This document shows positions 10,246-22,700 of a stretch of DNA of 64,000 nt, piece after piece. Position 1 is the stretch's first letter, and every line of letters starts with the position of its first letter. Below the pieces are notes generated by a model, which made no database searches, was not told the origin of the DNA, and was given only the letters and a program-made list of their open reading frames with translations. Made by a program: the position numbers and the translations under genes. The DNA is from Phytoseiulus persimilis (Eukaryota; Arthropoda; Arachnida; Mesostigmata; Phytoseiidae): the NCBI GenBank assembly GCA_037576195.1, contig CM075101.1, positions 18,228,001 through 18,292,000 of the forward strand, given 5' to 3'.

Positions 10246-12219
10246 ATGCTGTCAACATTCTCGACGCTTGGAGTGCGGTCCTTAGCCGTTGGGGCTCGAT
10301 GCTTGACCTCTTTGGCCGAGCCTTCGGCTCCCCAACTCGTGACGTCATCCATACCGGGACCTCGGAGCACGCAGCTCAAGAGAGAGCTCCAGGACATCCA
10401 GAATGCCGATGCAGTTCAGCTGTTCGTAGATTATGAGAAATCCATCGGAAACTACCTGGTCGACGCCGATGGTGAGCCCCGGATTACTCGATCCCTGAAA
10501 AAATACCGACCTGACACCATTCCTTTCGAATGATCGGTGAGTTTCGAATGCAATTACAGGCAACACGTTCTTGGACGTTTACACTCAGATCTCATCTTTG
10601 CCCTTGGGTTACAATCATCCCGCCATGATCAAAGCTGTGACAAGCCCGAAGAATGTTTCTACCTTCGTGAACCGTCCCGCACTCGGGATACTCCCTCCTG
10701 AAAATCATGTCGAACGTCTCAGGAGTTCGCTGCTCTCGGTCGCTCCAGCGGGACTGACGGAAGTTCAAACAATGGCCTGCGGCTCGTGCTCGAACGAGAA
10801 CGCGTTCAAAGCCGTGTTCATCAAGTACATGGCCGAACAGAGGAAAGGCAGCCCACCCACTCAAGAAGAACTAGAAAGCTCCAAGTACAACAAAGCACCA
10901 GGATCGCCGAATTTATCTATTTTGTCTTTCGATGGATCGTTCCACGGGAGGACCTTCGGGTGTCTATCGACAACGCACTCGAAGCCGATCCACAAATTGG
11001 ACATACCTGCTTTTGATTGGCCCATTGCCAAATATCCACGGTAAGCATTCCGGAAACTCTCCTCAGGGCTGCCGTTGGCCAGGCGCTTCAGCATTCGTTG
11101 TGAAAAAAGTTCAACTTTGGATGCAGGTACAAATACCCTCTGGAGCAGCACGCGGCTGAAAATGCCGCTGAGGACAAGAAGTGTTTGGCGCACGTAGAGC
11201 AACTGATCGATGAATGGTCAAAGAAGGGAAACCCCGTCGCCGGACTCATCGTTGAGCCAATCCAGGGCGAAGGAGGGGATAATCGGGCTTCTGACGAATT
11301 CTTCCGCGCGCTGAAGGACTTGACTGAGAAAAAAGGTGGATCTCTAGATCTCAGGGCTGTCGGACGCAGAGAGGAGGACCGGGGGATGATCCCCTAATGA
11401 AGAGGGCTCGATTTCACCTGCAACAAACCGAGTGGGCCTAACGAATTCGTTCGAAAAATCGCAGGCGTCGTTTTCATCTGCGACGAGGTTCAGACCGGAT
11501 GCGGCCCGACCGGCAAGTGGTGGGCGCACGAGTACTGGGGTTTGAGTAACCCACCTGACATTGTCTGCTTCTCTAAGAAAATGCTCACGGGCGGTTATTT
11601 CTATAAGAGCGAGGTGCGACCTAAGGAGGCCTACCGGATCTTCAACACATGGGTACGTTTTGAAAAAACAGCAACGTTCAGCTCACGTTCTCAGCAATGT
11701 ACGGTATCCGCGGAATCGCTTCCAGCACCATCCAAAATGTCGCATCAATCCGTTGCGGATCTCGTTCTAGGTTGGCGATCCGACGAAATTGCTCCTCCTC
11801 GAAGAGGTCATCAAAGTCGTGAAGCAAGAGAATCTCTTGGAAAATATTCGACAGAGCGGTGCAATCATGTTGAACGGGATGACCGAACTCTCTCAGAAGT
11901 ACCCAGCTATGAGATCTGCCCGGGGTCGAGGTAAGTTTTCGGAAAATTCAATTTAACCCATTGCTCGATTATTTTTGATGAGTTGAAGGAGTCTTAGAGA
12001 AGAAATCTCTGACGATTCGCTTCTCTAGGAACGTTCTGCGCGGCCGATATGGATTCCCCCGAAGCCAGAGACAAGCTCGTCAAGCAATTGCATTTGAGGG
12101 GTGTTCACTGCGGTGGGTCGGGAACCCAGTCCTTGAGGTTGAGGACTTCCCTCACATTCCAGAAGAAACACGCAGAGTTGTTCCTCGATCGACTCGAGCA
12201 AGTACTGAAGAGTTTCTAA
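10246..12219 (+). CDS. ABAT: 4-aminobutyrate aminotransferase, mitochondrial (GABA-T)
   Basis: Complete six-exon gene: 10246-10471, 10560-11040, 11127-11335, 11465-11652, 11771-11930, 12029-12219 (484 aa); all introns GT-AG, 86-129 bp, phases consistent. The enzyme is a PLP-dependent class III transaminase that converts GABA and 2-oxoglutarate to succinate semialdehyde and glutamate in the mitochondrial matrix. The start [18 protein letters not shown] is presequence-like, which is why I prefer it over the in-frame ATG at 10138. Conserved features: [12 protein letters not shown]; the CGSC pair (Cys149/Cys152) that in the mammalian enzyme holds a shared [2Fe-2S] cluster; [17 protein letters not shown]; the PLP-binding Asp of CDEVQTG (Asp312); and FSKKM with the catalytic Lys (about 344). 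Length matches the family (~500 aa). Nothing is missing. Confidence 0.97.
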
Positions 12220-12562
12220 CTGCGCACAGTACCGACTGACTCCTACGCGGTTCATCAAAGCCTGTCACGGACCACTCCCGGATTACTCCCAGACTGAAGC
12301 TTCCATGTGCCTATCACTCTATCGATCGTGAGGTCGATGAATAAGTAGATGTTTTATTAGGTCGAATATCGACCAAGTGTTGAAGCGTCTGCATTCCCGT
12401 TGATGCTGCCAATCGTGAAGTGGCCAAGGGATGGCTCGCCGTTTGACATTCCATGAATAGACTGCTGCAGAACCTCGGATCCAAACAGATGTTATTGATT
12501 TTCCGAGTTAGGATCCATGACCTTGGTAACTCCAAACTTCATTCGTTGGAAATCAGCTCCCG

Positions 12563-12568
12563 AATAAA
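12563..12568 (+). terminator. Candidate poly(A) signal of GABA-T
   Basis: AATAAA lies 344 bp after the GABA-T stop codon and is the first canonical hexamer I see downstream. No transcript evidence. Confidence 0.4.
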
Positions 12569-12683
12569 ATTGAATAACGAAAACCATGCTGTTGAGCCAA
12601 TTCAATACTCCATTGATTGATCGTTTGCCGACTATCTTCTGTTCTGCTTCTATTCTTATTTTACAGATGACCCTCGGTCAGAG

Positions 12684-13315
12684 ATGAATTCCTGGATGCT
12701 GGTCTTCATCTCATGGTGCTGTTCGCATAGCTCTCTCTTAGATTCAGGTTCCGTCCTTTGTTTCCGTTCCTTCAATATTTCCCTGGTGCCTAGTCACCAT
12801 GCAGTCCTGATCGTTTCATTATCGAGCATTCTGAGCAATCCGGGTTCTTGTACTCTAGTCATACGTGCTCATGATTTCTTCTTGCTTGCCGCATCTCGGG
12901 CACGACGGGTCCAGGTTTGATTAGCTTGACCGATACTTCCTGGCCTGCAGATATCCTGCCCGGGCGTCGGCTTCACCTGGAAATCATTGATTCGAATCAG
13001 TTCATTTGGACTCGAAAAAAGTCCACAAAACGCATGTCACACTGTGGCCTGGTATGTTGTCGTTATTTTACCGGAGTCTCGCTGACAGGTGTTCATGCAG
13101 AAGAGAACTGTTTTCATGCCGATCAAGGAAGTGTGAGTTGCTCAAATCGATTTGAGCTGCACCTTCGCTGGTACTGGCTCCTGTTTCAGCGAAAAGAATC
13201 ATTTGAATCATACTGGATTCAGAGCAGCCGGTCATCGAGACGAGGTCCGACGGACGCTGCTATCGGTTCGATAACCTCACCTTCCGACGCTTCGAGACGC
13301 ACGATCAATGGATGA
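12684..13315 (+). other. Possible exon cluster, product not recognised
   Basis: A hydrophobic open frame from the ATG at 12684 and a second frame at 12917-13315 lie end to end. The second contains ADILPGRRLHLEIIDSNQF, which looks protein-like and follows a plausible acceptor (CCTGGCCTGCAG). Splicing them in register would need introns of only about 36-37 bp, far below the sizes in the secure genes here, so I do not propose a gene. It may be a decayed or unrelated sequence. Confidence 0.15.
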
Positions 13316-16300
13316 CAGCATCTCATGAGACAAAACTGTTGTGGAGACAACGTGGGCTCTCACAGATGGTCAAGGTCACGAAAGTGGGTCTCCGGGTGAT
13401 CTCATATCAAATCACGGCTGAGCATCAACGAGTTATCCAACCTGACGGTGCGTGAAGCGTATTTGGAAATTCAAGGAAATGGAGGACGCTCGCGCAAGTG
13501 ATATGAGAATGTCGACGTGAGCGTCTCCGTTCCGTCTCGGCCATGGGACAATAGACGATAGACTCGCTCGGGGCTCCCGCGATCTCCACGACAAGATCTC
13601 CACGTATCGGCGCCGGAACGGTCTTCTCATCGACTGTCGTGGTCGAGGAAGCTCAAGGGTTTTCGCTCGTTCCCTCCGATCTCACCAGTATCTCCTTGCG
13701 ATAGCTTCCGAGACGAAAGATGGGTTTCCACCATGGGAATCCCGAATGGAATTCCAATCCGCGTCCTTATGGACTTCCTGCCCAGAAGTAACACTACAGT
13801 GACGACGAGCCCAACCCCAAATGATCATGTGGGCACCTTCCGGCTTCTTGATATCGATCAAAGGGTTTGCTTGCTTGCTTGGTGTTTTCCCACCCGCTCA
13901 GCTCAGATCGGGTGAGAAAAAATCCGAGAGCGCTGGCGAAACGGACGGAGATCATCGGCCCGAGCTCCCAAGCGGCCCAGAATGCAACTCGAGACACACT
14001 CAAGTCGGAACTAATTCGAATACGATTTGGAGTCTGCAGCAGGGCAAGGCGTGTATGTGTGCAGCTCGGGGGCGACGTCCCGTCGGAAGATGCTTCCCAC
14101 AGAATCTCAAACAGGAGCCGGGTTCTCCGAACGAGAGACGCTTCTCTGTTTTCACACCACCATCATCACCAGTATCACCGAGATGATCAAAAAGCATGTT
14201 GTTTGGCTACTGATCGAGCCAGTCAGCCAACCAGCCAGCAAACAATCACTCCAGACGACTAGAGAGTGACGATCAACAAGAGCAGTGATAGACGGATTCA
14301 GTCATAATTGAATGCGCAAAGAATCTCGTTGGATGGATGTCGCCAAGGAGGATGGTTGATTGTGAGAACGTTCGTAGTCCGGAGGATGTAGTCTGAGGAC
14401 GGGCTCCGGATGTTGGGCTCCGGAAGCACGTTCGAGTAACGTGGAGGGGAAGTAATTTCGGAGGGCTGGAATCTGAGGAACCACCGCGGGAGCACCGACC
14501 AGCGATGTCCTCAATAGACGAGGGCACTATGACGACGTCTGAGCTGGAGGCGACAGATTCAGGGCTCATGATGTCTAGGAGTTGGATCCGCTCAAGTCGT
14601 GGGAGCATTCGGAGTCTCGAAACTTGAGGATCGGGATGCGTGTTCTCACTTCGAGCCATGCGCAGAACTCGGTCTATCGCGGATCGGTGCCAGACGGGTA
14701 GTCAGTGCAGAAGTTTTGTGCTGACCGGCCCAAAAGACGGGCGACCGAGCTTGGCGCTGAGGTGAATTTCTCCGATTCAGCCGAGCTCTACAGATATTAG
14801 CGGCGTGTCGTTACACAATGACCTGCTAGGAGGCATCTCAGCGGCCGATCGCGATCAGTTCCGACGCGGCTCGCGGATTCCCACGCGATCTCGTTTCATG
14901 AACTGAGCGACCGTTTCTGCGGCAGTGATCATCAGACACCATCATTGCCTCAACCGCAAACTGAGATACGGGGGCATTGTCATATCGCTGACGACGAGAC
15001 CGCGATGGATGCGTGAAAACACTTCATCGGAGTCGAGCAGGACCAGCTGTCCTCATTGAATTATTCCGCTCTTGTCGCGGTGCTGCTAACCGATTTCTGA
15101 CCGGACTGAGGTTTCAACGGGGAGGTATGGACACGCGAACTCCATTGAACGGTCCTCTTCAGGAAGAAAGCCATGGTCCCCGACGGTGAGTCGAGCACTC
15201 GTCCGGATTGTTTCTCATCCAACCCTTGCTGAGAGCGCTCGAGGGAGCACGACGACAACGACCAACACGCTCGATTCCCGAACGCTAATGAGCTATGCGC
15301 GACAAATCCGATTGGATATGAACAACAACAACACCACCAACGATGACGACTCCGAGAGCGACGTCTGGAGGACGAGACGAGATGCATTCAACCAATGAAG
15401 CATCCACTCGAGCTACATACGGTCGAGCCCGATATCTGCATACCGGCGACAAAGAGCAACAGAAGACGGTATCGAAACGAGAGAGGCGGATGTTTCGTTT
15501 CGTTCCGTATTCCGATTTCAGATTCTCTCTGAATTTCTCCCTGGAACGCCATCGAAAATAAGATATTTCTCCAACTCTTAAACGCTTATGCGCTGTCCCG
15601 GTGCATGTGTGGTCTGCCGCGACAGGCCGTCGCGTTTGAGAAAACAATCTGAGATAATGAGCAACCGTTTCTGAATGTTCGCTGGAATTTCCAGGTCGAG
15701 CAACGCCCGCTCCCAGAAGAATCAGGCGGAAGAGAACGCACAAATGCAGGCATCCCGGGAAACGGATATCGCGGCTGAAGGTGCCGAGCCAGCGCAAACC
15801 ACAAAACCTTTGTCACGCAACTCCCGATGGATTCGGGACCGAATTTAGCGCCGAATACCTACGGAGCTATGATCGTGGGGTACCCGAACTTCACCCACTG
15901 CCTCTACGTTCTCTACTCCGGCGGAACCGACTACACAAACGTTCAACGCGTACGGCATTCACGGATCGCTCGCACCGAAAAACAATAAATTCTTGTTACA
16001 GTACCGCGCGCTCTCTCTTTCTCTGTTTTTCGCTCGCTAACGATCTCACAGCAGCACGGCTTGTTTTCATTCTATCGGTCGCGTTTGAATTGAATTTGAG
16101 TGAAAAAAACACACACACGAGCCGTTCCTTGGGAGAAAGCAACAGTAGGACGCGGGGCTCTGGCGACCTGAACGGAAACCCGATGTACCATGTCACAGAG
16201 ACCTCCTGGAACGAGTTGATCTGATGCGATCATCACGATCGTATGCTTAAAGATGATTCAAGTGTAGATATGCCGGGTGGAGCACCGTGAGTCAGAACAT

Positions 16301-19300
16301 ATCGGAATAATTTGTGACATTTCCGAACTCGCTGGGGCTCCCAGAGCACCCCTTTGCCCGAAATGGTTGGCTCAAGTTAAGAGACCCGAGTTTCTCGCGA
16401 TCGCTTTCTGAGCTCTGTTACTCGTCTCAGTCGTCTCGCGTAAACCGAGCTGCTTCAAACGACTTCTCCTGAAAGAAAACAAGGGGATTAGCAAACAGTT
16501 GGAGATCACCATGAATCTCATTCTGATGGTCTTACAGATGTTTCTCACGCCTGAAATCGGAACGGACGATCAATTCCGTGCAATGAGAGTGGTCTCTTAC
16601 AAGTTCTTGAGTTTCATGCAAGGATCGTTGCATCGGGCAGCTAGATCAGATGACGGAGACACTGTCGGAGAAACTGAGGTTGCGACTCCCGACGTTGGAG
16701 GAAGACCTTCATCGACAACGCGATTCACGTCGGTTCGAGAGCTCAAAGCTGCTCAATCCGGTGAAAAGAGAAAGAGCAACGGACTTGGAGATTTCCGAGG
16801 TTTCGTCATCGATCCTCCGGACGGAGAATCGCTCCCCCTCAGAGCCTAGTGGAGCAGAGCTCAGGTTGGGTGGACGTTCCCTCGACCTTCGAATCGTAGC
16901 CAAGGATAATCATCGCGTCTGAAACGACGAGCTCGGAATTCTTTCGAAGTCCACGCGGCTCCGCAAGGCGTCAAGTTAGCGGTGGCAGTGACATTCACCC
17001 ACTGTGTGACGGAAGCCGATGAACGCATCCAACCACTGCAACAATGAGGTCCGGAATCGATTGGTTCGCGATTTCTTGTTGAACCTCACTGGATTAGGTA
17101 CGCTGTTCCCGAGTCGAATAATTACGTTCGTAACCCCGCTGCCGTGCTGCATGAGCCATGCCCAGAGTACGAGCTCCGTTCTTGGTAGAGGCTCATCCTC
17201 AAGATTGATAGCGCCTGATCAGCATTGCGTTCCGTTCTCTGAACGCCGGGTCTCAAGTAAATACTGATGACGGATTGCTTTTCGAAAAAATAGCGAAAGA
17301 AACGAGGTCTCGTACTCAGAAGGATCTGCGCTCTCGGGTACCCGTGAAGTCTGCGATGGCGAGCAAACAGGAAGACTTTTGCTTTGGAATTCTTCAAGAG
17401 AATAACGGAACAAGCTGACGCATCGGCGGACAAACTCTAGGGGCGCTCTGCCGTCGCAGCAGCGGAAGACAAGCTATGGATACAGGTTCTTGATTTCTCA
17501 AGCTCATCTGCAACGTCACTGTTTTGTTGATATCCTTGCATTCGGTCATGACCAAACGAGCCATAAGCTGGAAGAGCCGACGATCACCGGACGAAGCTCC
17601 GAGTTTAGCTCACACTTGTTGGACCTGCATCATCGCGCAGTTGTTTGTTCGACTCTGAAGCAGTCGGGTGCGCATCATGTCCCCCACTGGGATGCGTGCG
17701 TTTTTCTGCAAGTCAGTGCGTCATGCCAAGTTCCGAGCTCCCCAACCAGCTCGTTTGGAGTGCTCCAACTGACGCCATGCCAAGTTGAAGAGTAATCCTG
17801 TGACGTTCGGGCTCTCTTTTGTTTGCTTACCAATGTCACGGAAAATAGAGCTTCGAGTGAAGAGGATTTTCGCGCTTTTTTTCTCTAATTTGTTCATGGT
17901 TTCGTGAGTCTGTGACATTGTGCGTGAGTCTCGTTACGTTTAATGCATGAACACACGAGGCGCCGTCACACTCTTCAAGCAGAACGGACCGACCCCAGTC
18001 GGCTGCCAGTCCACGACTCAGCGAAGCTCGGCCTTGTTAACAGGCTTCTCGCATAGAAGTTGACGCGTCGAATGCGTTTGCATGGCTACTCAGTAGCGTT
18101 CTGGTTCACGGCGCGAATCGCCTCGGCTCGATTATCTCATCTGTTGACCAAGCTCAGCATCGGCTCCAGAGTCTTTTGGACGCTCCCCCAGCTCTGACCG
18201 GATATCCGCGAGCAAATTGAGATTCCAATCAACACTTGGATTTTTGGTTGGAAAGAGTTTACGTCCTGCCATCGGTTTCGGAATTTCTCTCTCCTGGGGT
18301 GAGGTTTCCCGGGCTGACGCGTCCCTACCCCCGCGAGACTTTAGGTCGCTTGTCAGCGAACACGAAACTGATCGCCAGGGCTCAGGGATGGGTCATTGAT
18401 CGGGGTGCCGGGTCGAGGGCCGCGTTGCGGAGCTTGACGAAATCTTCAGTCCATCGAGGATTATCCTGAGGGATCCATAATGGTAGCGAACGTTCTCAGA
18501 GAGGAGGGCTTCGTTCCTCACCTGAAGAATTTTGCGGAGTATTCGTCTCTTTCGACGAGCCTTTTTCAGGGAAAACGAGCAGACAAACGTGACATAACAC
18601 GAAGTTTGTGCTGAACTCGAGGAATACATAGTTAGATTTCGTTCAACAATCTCAAAACCGGTGCAGACGTGACCCAAACACGACATCTTCACGCTCTTCA
18701 CACCGATGTTGGACGCTCTGTTCCCGAAGTTTTTTTTGTAAGTTTGTTCGTCGTTTTCCTCGTTATTTGCTTGTCTATTCATCAATCCATCTATCTGGCA
18801 ACCATGTACCACCGATACCGAAGAGAGAAAAAACAGTGTGCTGGTCTCGTAGCGTGCGGAATGATATTAATGATCCAATGGAGCCGCGGCAGCTTTTTCC
18901 TCTTTCGCCACTCCTTGAATTTGAAAAATAATTTCACAAGTGACGACGAGTCCAAACAGACCGATACCTCGCATTCGCGCGTATCGATCGAACACTTATT
19001 CGAGCCTGTTTCGGTGTCCAGACACGATCCTGCAATGGCACATTGTCCAGGGCCGCATCATGAGAGCGAGATTCCGGGAGCGAAGTGACGGGATCGAGGC
19101 AAATACGGCAAAACGGAAGGAAGGTCTGCCGTAGGAGTCGTTGGATGGATTGGTTGTAACAAGAAAGATTGACCACGATTGTCCTGCAGCTGGAGGTCAC
19201 CTCGGAATCGGGACGAGAACGAGGACTCGTCGGGGAGAAGATTCATCTATCGATGTCAGTTTTTTTCCTCAACTGTCGTGTGGAAAAACTGTTCATGAAA

Positions 19301-19718
19301 TCCAAACGTAGTTGGACGCTCGTCGATCGGGGGAGCTCTCACATTTGCTCAACCCGTCCAGTGCTCGTTTCCCGATCGTTCACGAGTGGGGGAGTATGGT
19401 CGCTTTGCTGCGACCGATTTTGTGCAGCGGCAGTTAGCTAGTTAGTCAGCTTGCCAGCCAACGAGGCAGTCGGGCAAGCAGGCAAGTCCGCTCGCAGCCG
19501 ATAGGAAGACGAAACCTCGCCAAACGCTGTAGAAACGAAGCGAATCGAATTATTCGTGAGAACTAGTCTTTGCTCCGCCCGATATTGTGGAGAGAAAAGT
19601 CAGCTTGGAGCGACAACCCACTTCACAAAGGCGGAGCCCCGAGGAAAGCACACCGCCCATGCTTTCTTCTCAGCTCGGCTCTGGTTGGGTTCTCAAAAGG
19701 TACCGGTCAGTGCTCAGA
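13316..19718. other. No confident gene; upstream region of Pax3/7
   Basis: 6.4 kb upstream of Pax3/7. Open frames of 110-170 codons exist (minus 14273-14659, minus 15285-15797, plus 16499-16849, plus 18669-19088), but none shows a recognisable domain or a consistent splice pattern. An ATG followed by donor GTGAGT at 15175 could mark a small first exon. CAGCCA/GCCAG words recur near 14215-14245 and 19445-19490. The region may hold Pax3/7 5' UTR exons and regulatory DNA; I cannot delimit them. Confidence 0.4.
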
Positions 19719-22700
19719 ATGTCACTGGATATCGTGGAGTTCAGTTCTAAGTTCGGACGTTCGTCGCAAACCGGTGCTGTCAGTGCGTCCGTTCCCACCT
19801 CTTCCACAGCCGGAATTGCCGAGGTCGTTGAAGCTTTCCAACAAAACCAGATCGCGAGCGACTCCGACGACATGACTGCCGACGAAGCCTCCGCAACTGG
19901 AGTTCGTCCAATCTCCTTCGCGGGTTACCCGTTCCAAGGTGAGTCCGGTGTCTCTTCTCGAGACGTACTCGACGACAAGGGCAGAAGACTGGGAGTTGAG
20001 AGTTGCTATCGGGGGGAAGCAATCGGTGGAAAGCGCCGCAATTGTCGGCAGTTGCAACGATCACCGCATTCGGTGCAATACATCGAGGATTTCGAATTTG
20101 GATCAAAATCACATCGTCCTGACGAGTCGCCAAATCCAGGTCGATGCCCCGTGAAACGGACTTGCGCGCAATTGAGATTCCGGGGCGTAGGCGGAATGAG
20201 AAGCTCGGGGAACCGGAGTTTATGGAAGGGGGTTGAAGTTTCTCCATACTCGCCAACTTCACGGTATACTTGTTGGGAGATGTGCCAAATGCTCGTAGCA
20301 GTGTGACGCCGGCAAGCTCACCCGCTCAACTCTCCAGATAGTTTACGGGAGCCCACGACGCGGCCGGGGCTCGGTCAGAACCTCGCTGTTTGTCTAGGTC
20401 GGACACAAGCTACTTCTTGCCAGCGATAAGCTCATTGGTCACAAGTTGACAGCCTCGCACAGCACACAGAGTCGGCGGCGAACAACGAACGATACATCTG
20501 AGCACGACGAATCGTGTGTTGTCCCCAGGAGATCGACGCATGACTCATGCAATTTTGACTTGTTTCTATCTCTGTCCCCCTTCTGCGCATGTGTCTGCAA
20601 GGCTGACTCCTCATTGCGGAGTCCCGATCGGGGACCGGGGGCAAAATCGAGAAGAACCCAAGTTAGCCGCGCGCGGGGACGTTTTCACGGCATTAAACAA
20701 ACTTGTCGGGTCGATCAAAGCTCGTTGCGCCTGTCCAGACCCCCCAGGATCGGGAATTAGTCGGACTGACTTCAACAGGAATGTCCTGAATCGAGCCGGC
20801 GCTGTCTAGTCGTCGTGTCGTGATTTCTGCTCCACAAAAGCTCGGTGATCTTGACTGATGTCAAACTCCCGATGGCGTCGACGTCTCGACGTAATCAATA
20901 AAGCGACTTCAATGAAGTCTAGGCATCGGCATTCGCTTCTTTGTTACTCTCGACAAGCAGCGGGAGGTACTTCACACATTGAGCCTCCCTCTTTTCGTCG
21001 TTTTCGTGCGCGTCATCGACGTCATTTTAGCCGCCGAGCATTTGGCACATCGGAGGATGTCTGGGTGTTTTTCCTTCGCAGCCGGCCGGCCTGATGATGC
21101 AGAGAATACAAATTGAAAATTTACAACTGTGGGTGGTGGCTCAAAAGTTGTCCACACCTTTACGCTCGTCATGATTTATCGTAGTCACCGAGGAAGAAAC
21201 AGAAATTGGGTTACGGTAGACTCTTGGCTCTGCGCAGCCGAACGAGGGGCATAACCACTCCGACGGGAGATTCGGTGATTTCATGATGCTTTCGAAACGC
21301 ACTCGCGACGAGCGCTTCGACTTCGCGGGTGAGAGAGAGCCGGCTCGATCTTCCGCTGGATATCTCAAGTCATTTACTTCTTTCGTTCCAGGTCAAGGAC
21401 GCGTCAATCAGCTCGGAGGGGTTTTCATCAACGGACGTCCTTTGCCCAACCACATCAGGTTGAAAATCGTAGAAATGGCGGCCAACGGCACCCGACCCTG
21501 CGTGATTTCACGCCAACTCCGGGTGTCTCACGGCTGCGTCTCGAAAATCCTGAATCGATATCAGGAGACTGGCAGCATCCGTCCAGGAGTCATCGGCGGC
21601 TCGAAGCCCAGGGTCGCTACTCCTACCGTCGAGATGAAGATCGAGGAGTACAAGAAGACTCACCCGGGGATGTATTCGTGGGAGATCCGCGAGCGGCTCG
21701 TGAAGGAGGGCATCTGCGACAAGTCCGTCGTGCCGTCGACGAGTTCCATAGCGAGAATCGTTAGAGGAAGTCGCGCCAACAGTCCCGAGAGCGCGGATTC
21801 CGATAAAACACAGTGGGACAGTGAATTCCGGAGCCAGAAAGCTGACCATTCGATCAACGGTATTCTCGGTGGTGAGTTTCCTCATCAATATTCATGATTT
21901 GTGCTTTTCCATAGACTCTATTCGGCTGCTTCGGCTCGTTGCCATGAATTTCGACTGCACCGTGTGCCAGATGTCCTCGAGGGAAGAATTAGACACGCTC
22001 GCACATAATGATCAGAGGAGGGGAACTCGAGCCTGACATCGTGGGGACGTGGTTCAAACTCCCAGCTCCGTTCGGCTCTCGCGATAGCTTCGCTTTGCAA
22101 AAACAAATTGCAAAACCAGTCGGCGAATGAGCTGCTTTGGAGACGATCTCGTTTCTCCAAGAAACGCTGATCCTCTTGCGGAACGAGAGTCGTCTGTAGT
22201 CGGCTGGCCGTTGTTTCGAAACTCGAGCTCCCTGACTTCGGAACTGGAACACGCCTCGTTTCTAGCGGATCGTTCGCGGGAGTGGTCGGCGACGTCGTCA
22301 GAGGTCGCCTAATGCTCGGATGATGAACATCTCTCAACGTGGCGATTCGCGAACACCCACGAGGCGTCGAATTCTCAGCGGCTAGAGATCAAAGCTCCTC
22401 GCACCTCGTCAGTAAATGATGGCCTTGTTGTTGCAGAGGTTGTATTGTTGGGCCATTGTTGGCCATTTTGTACTCCGGTCGATCACAGGAGCCGACTCGG
22501 GGAGGCTCTTGAATCCGGCGGCCGACTCTTTGAAGTCGCCTTCGAAAGAGCAGAAAACATTCAAAACATCTCTGAGATCATCGAATTGTCCCCGAACGTG
22601 GGAGGAATGCTCGGCCGCAGGTGGACTAGCTCCAGCCCAAGAGTTGGGATTCTCGGAGGGGCTGACTGACATTCGATGCCACGACTACTTTTGAGGTCGG

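Noticed and set aside
12684-13315. Two-to-three exon gene with a transmembrane-like start
   Set aside because: Requires introns of about 36-37 bp, whereas all secure introns here are 71 bp or longer.
19780-20262. 160-codon minus-strand frame across Pax3/7 exon 1 and intron
   Set aside because: Antisense of a securely modelled coding exon; Arg-rich product without a domain; no splice support.
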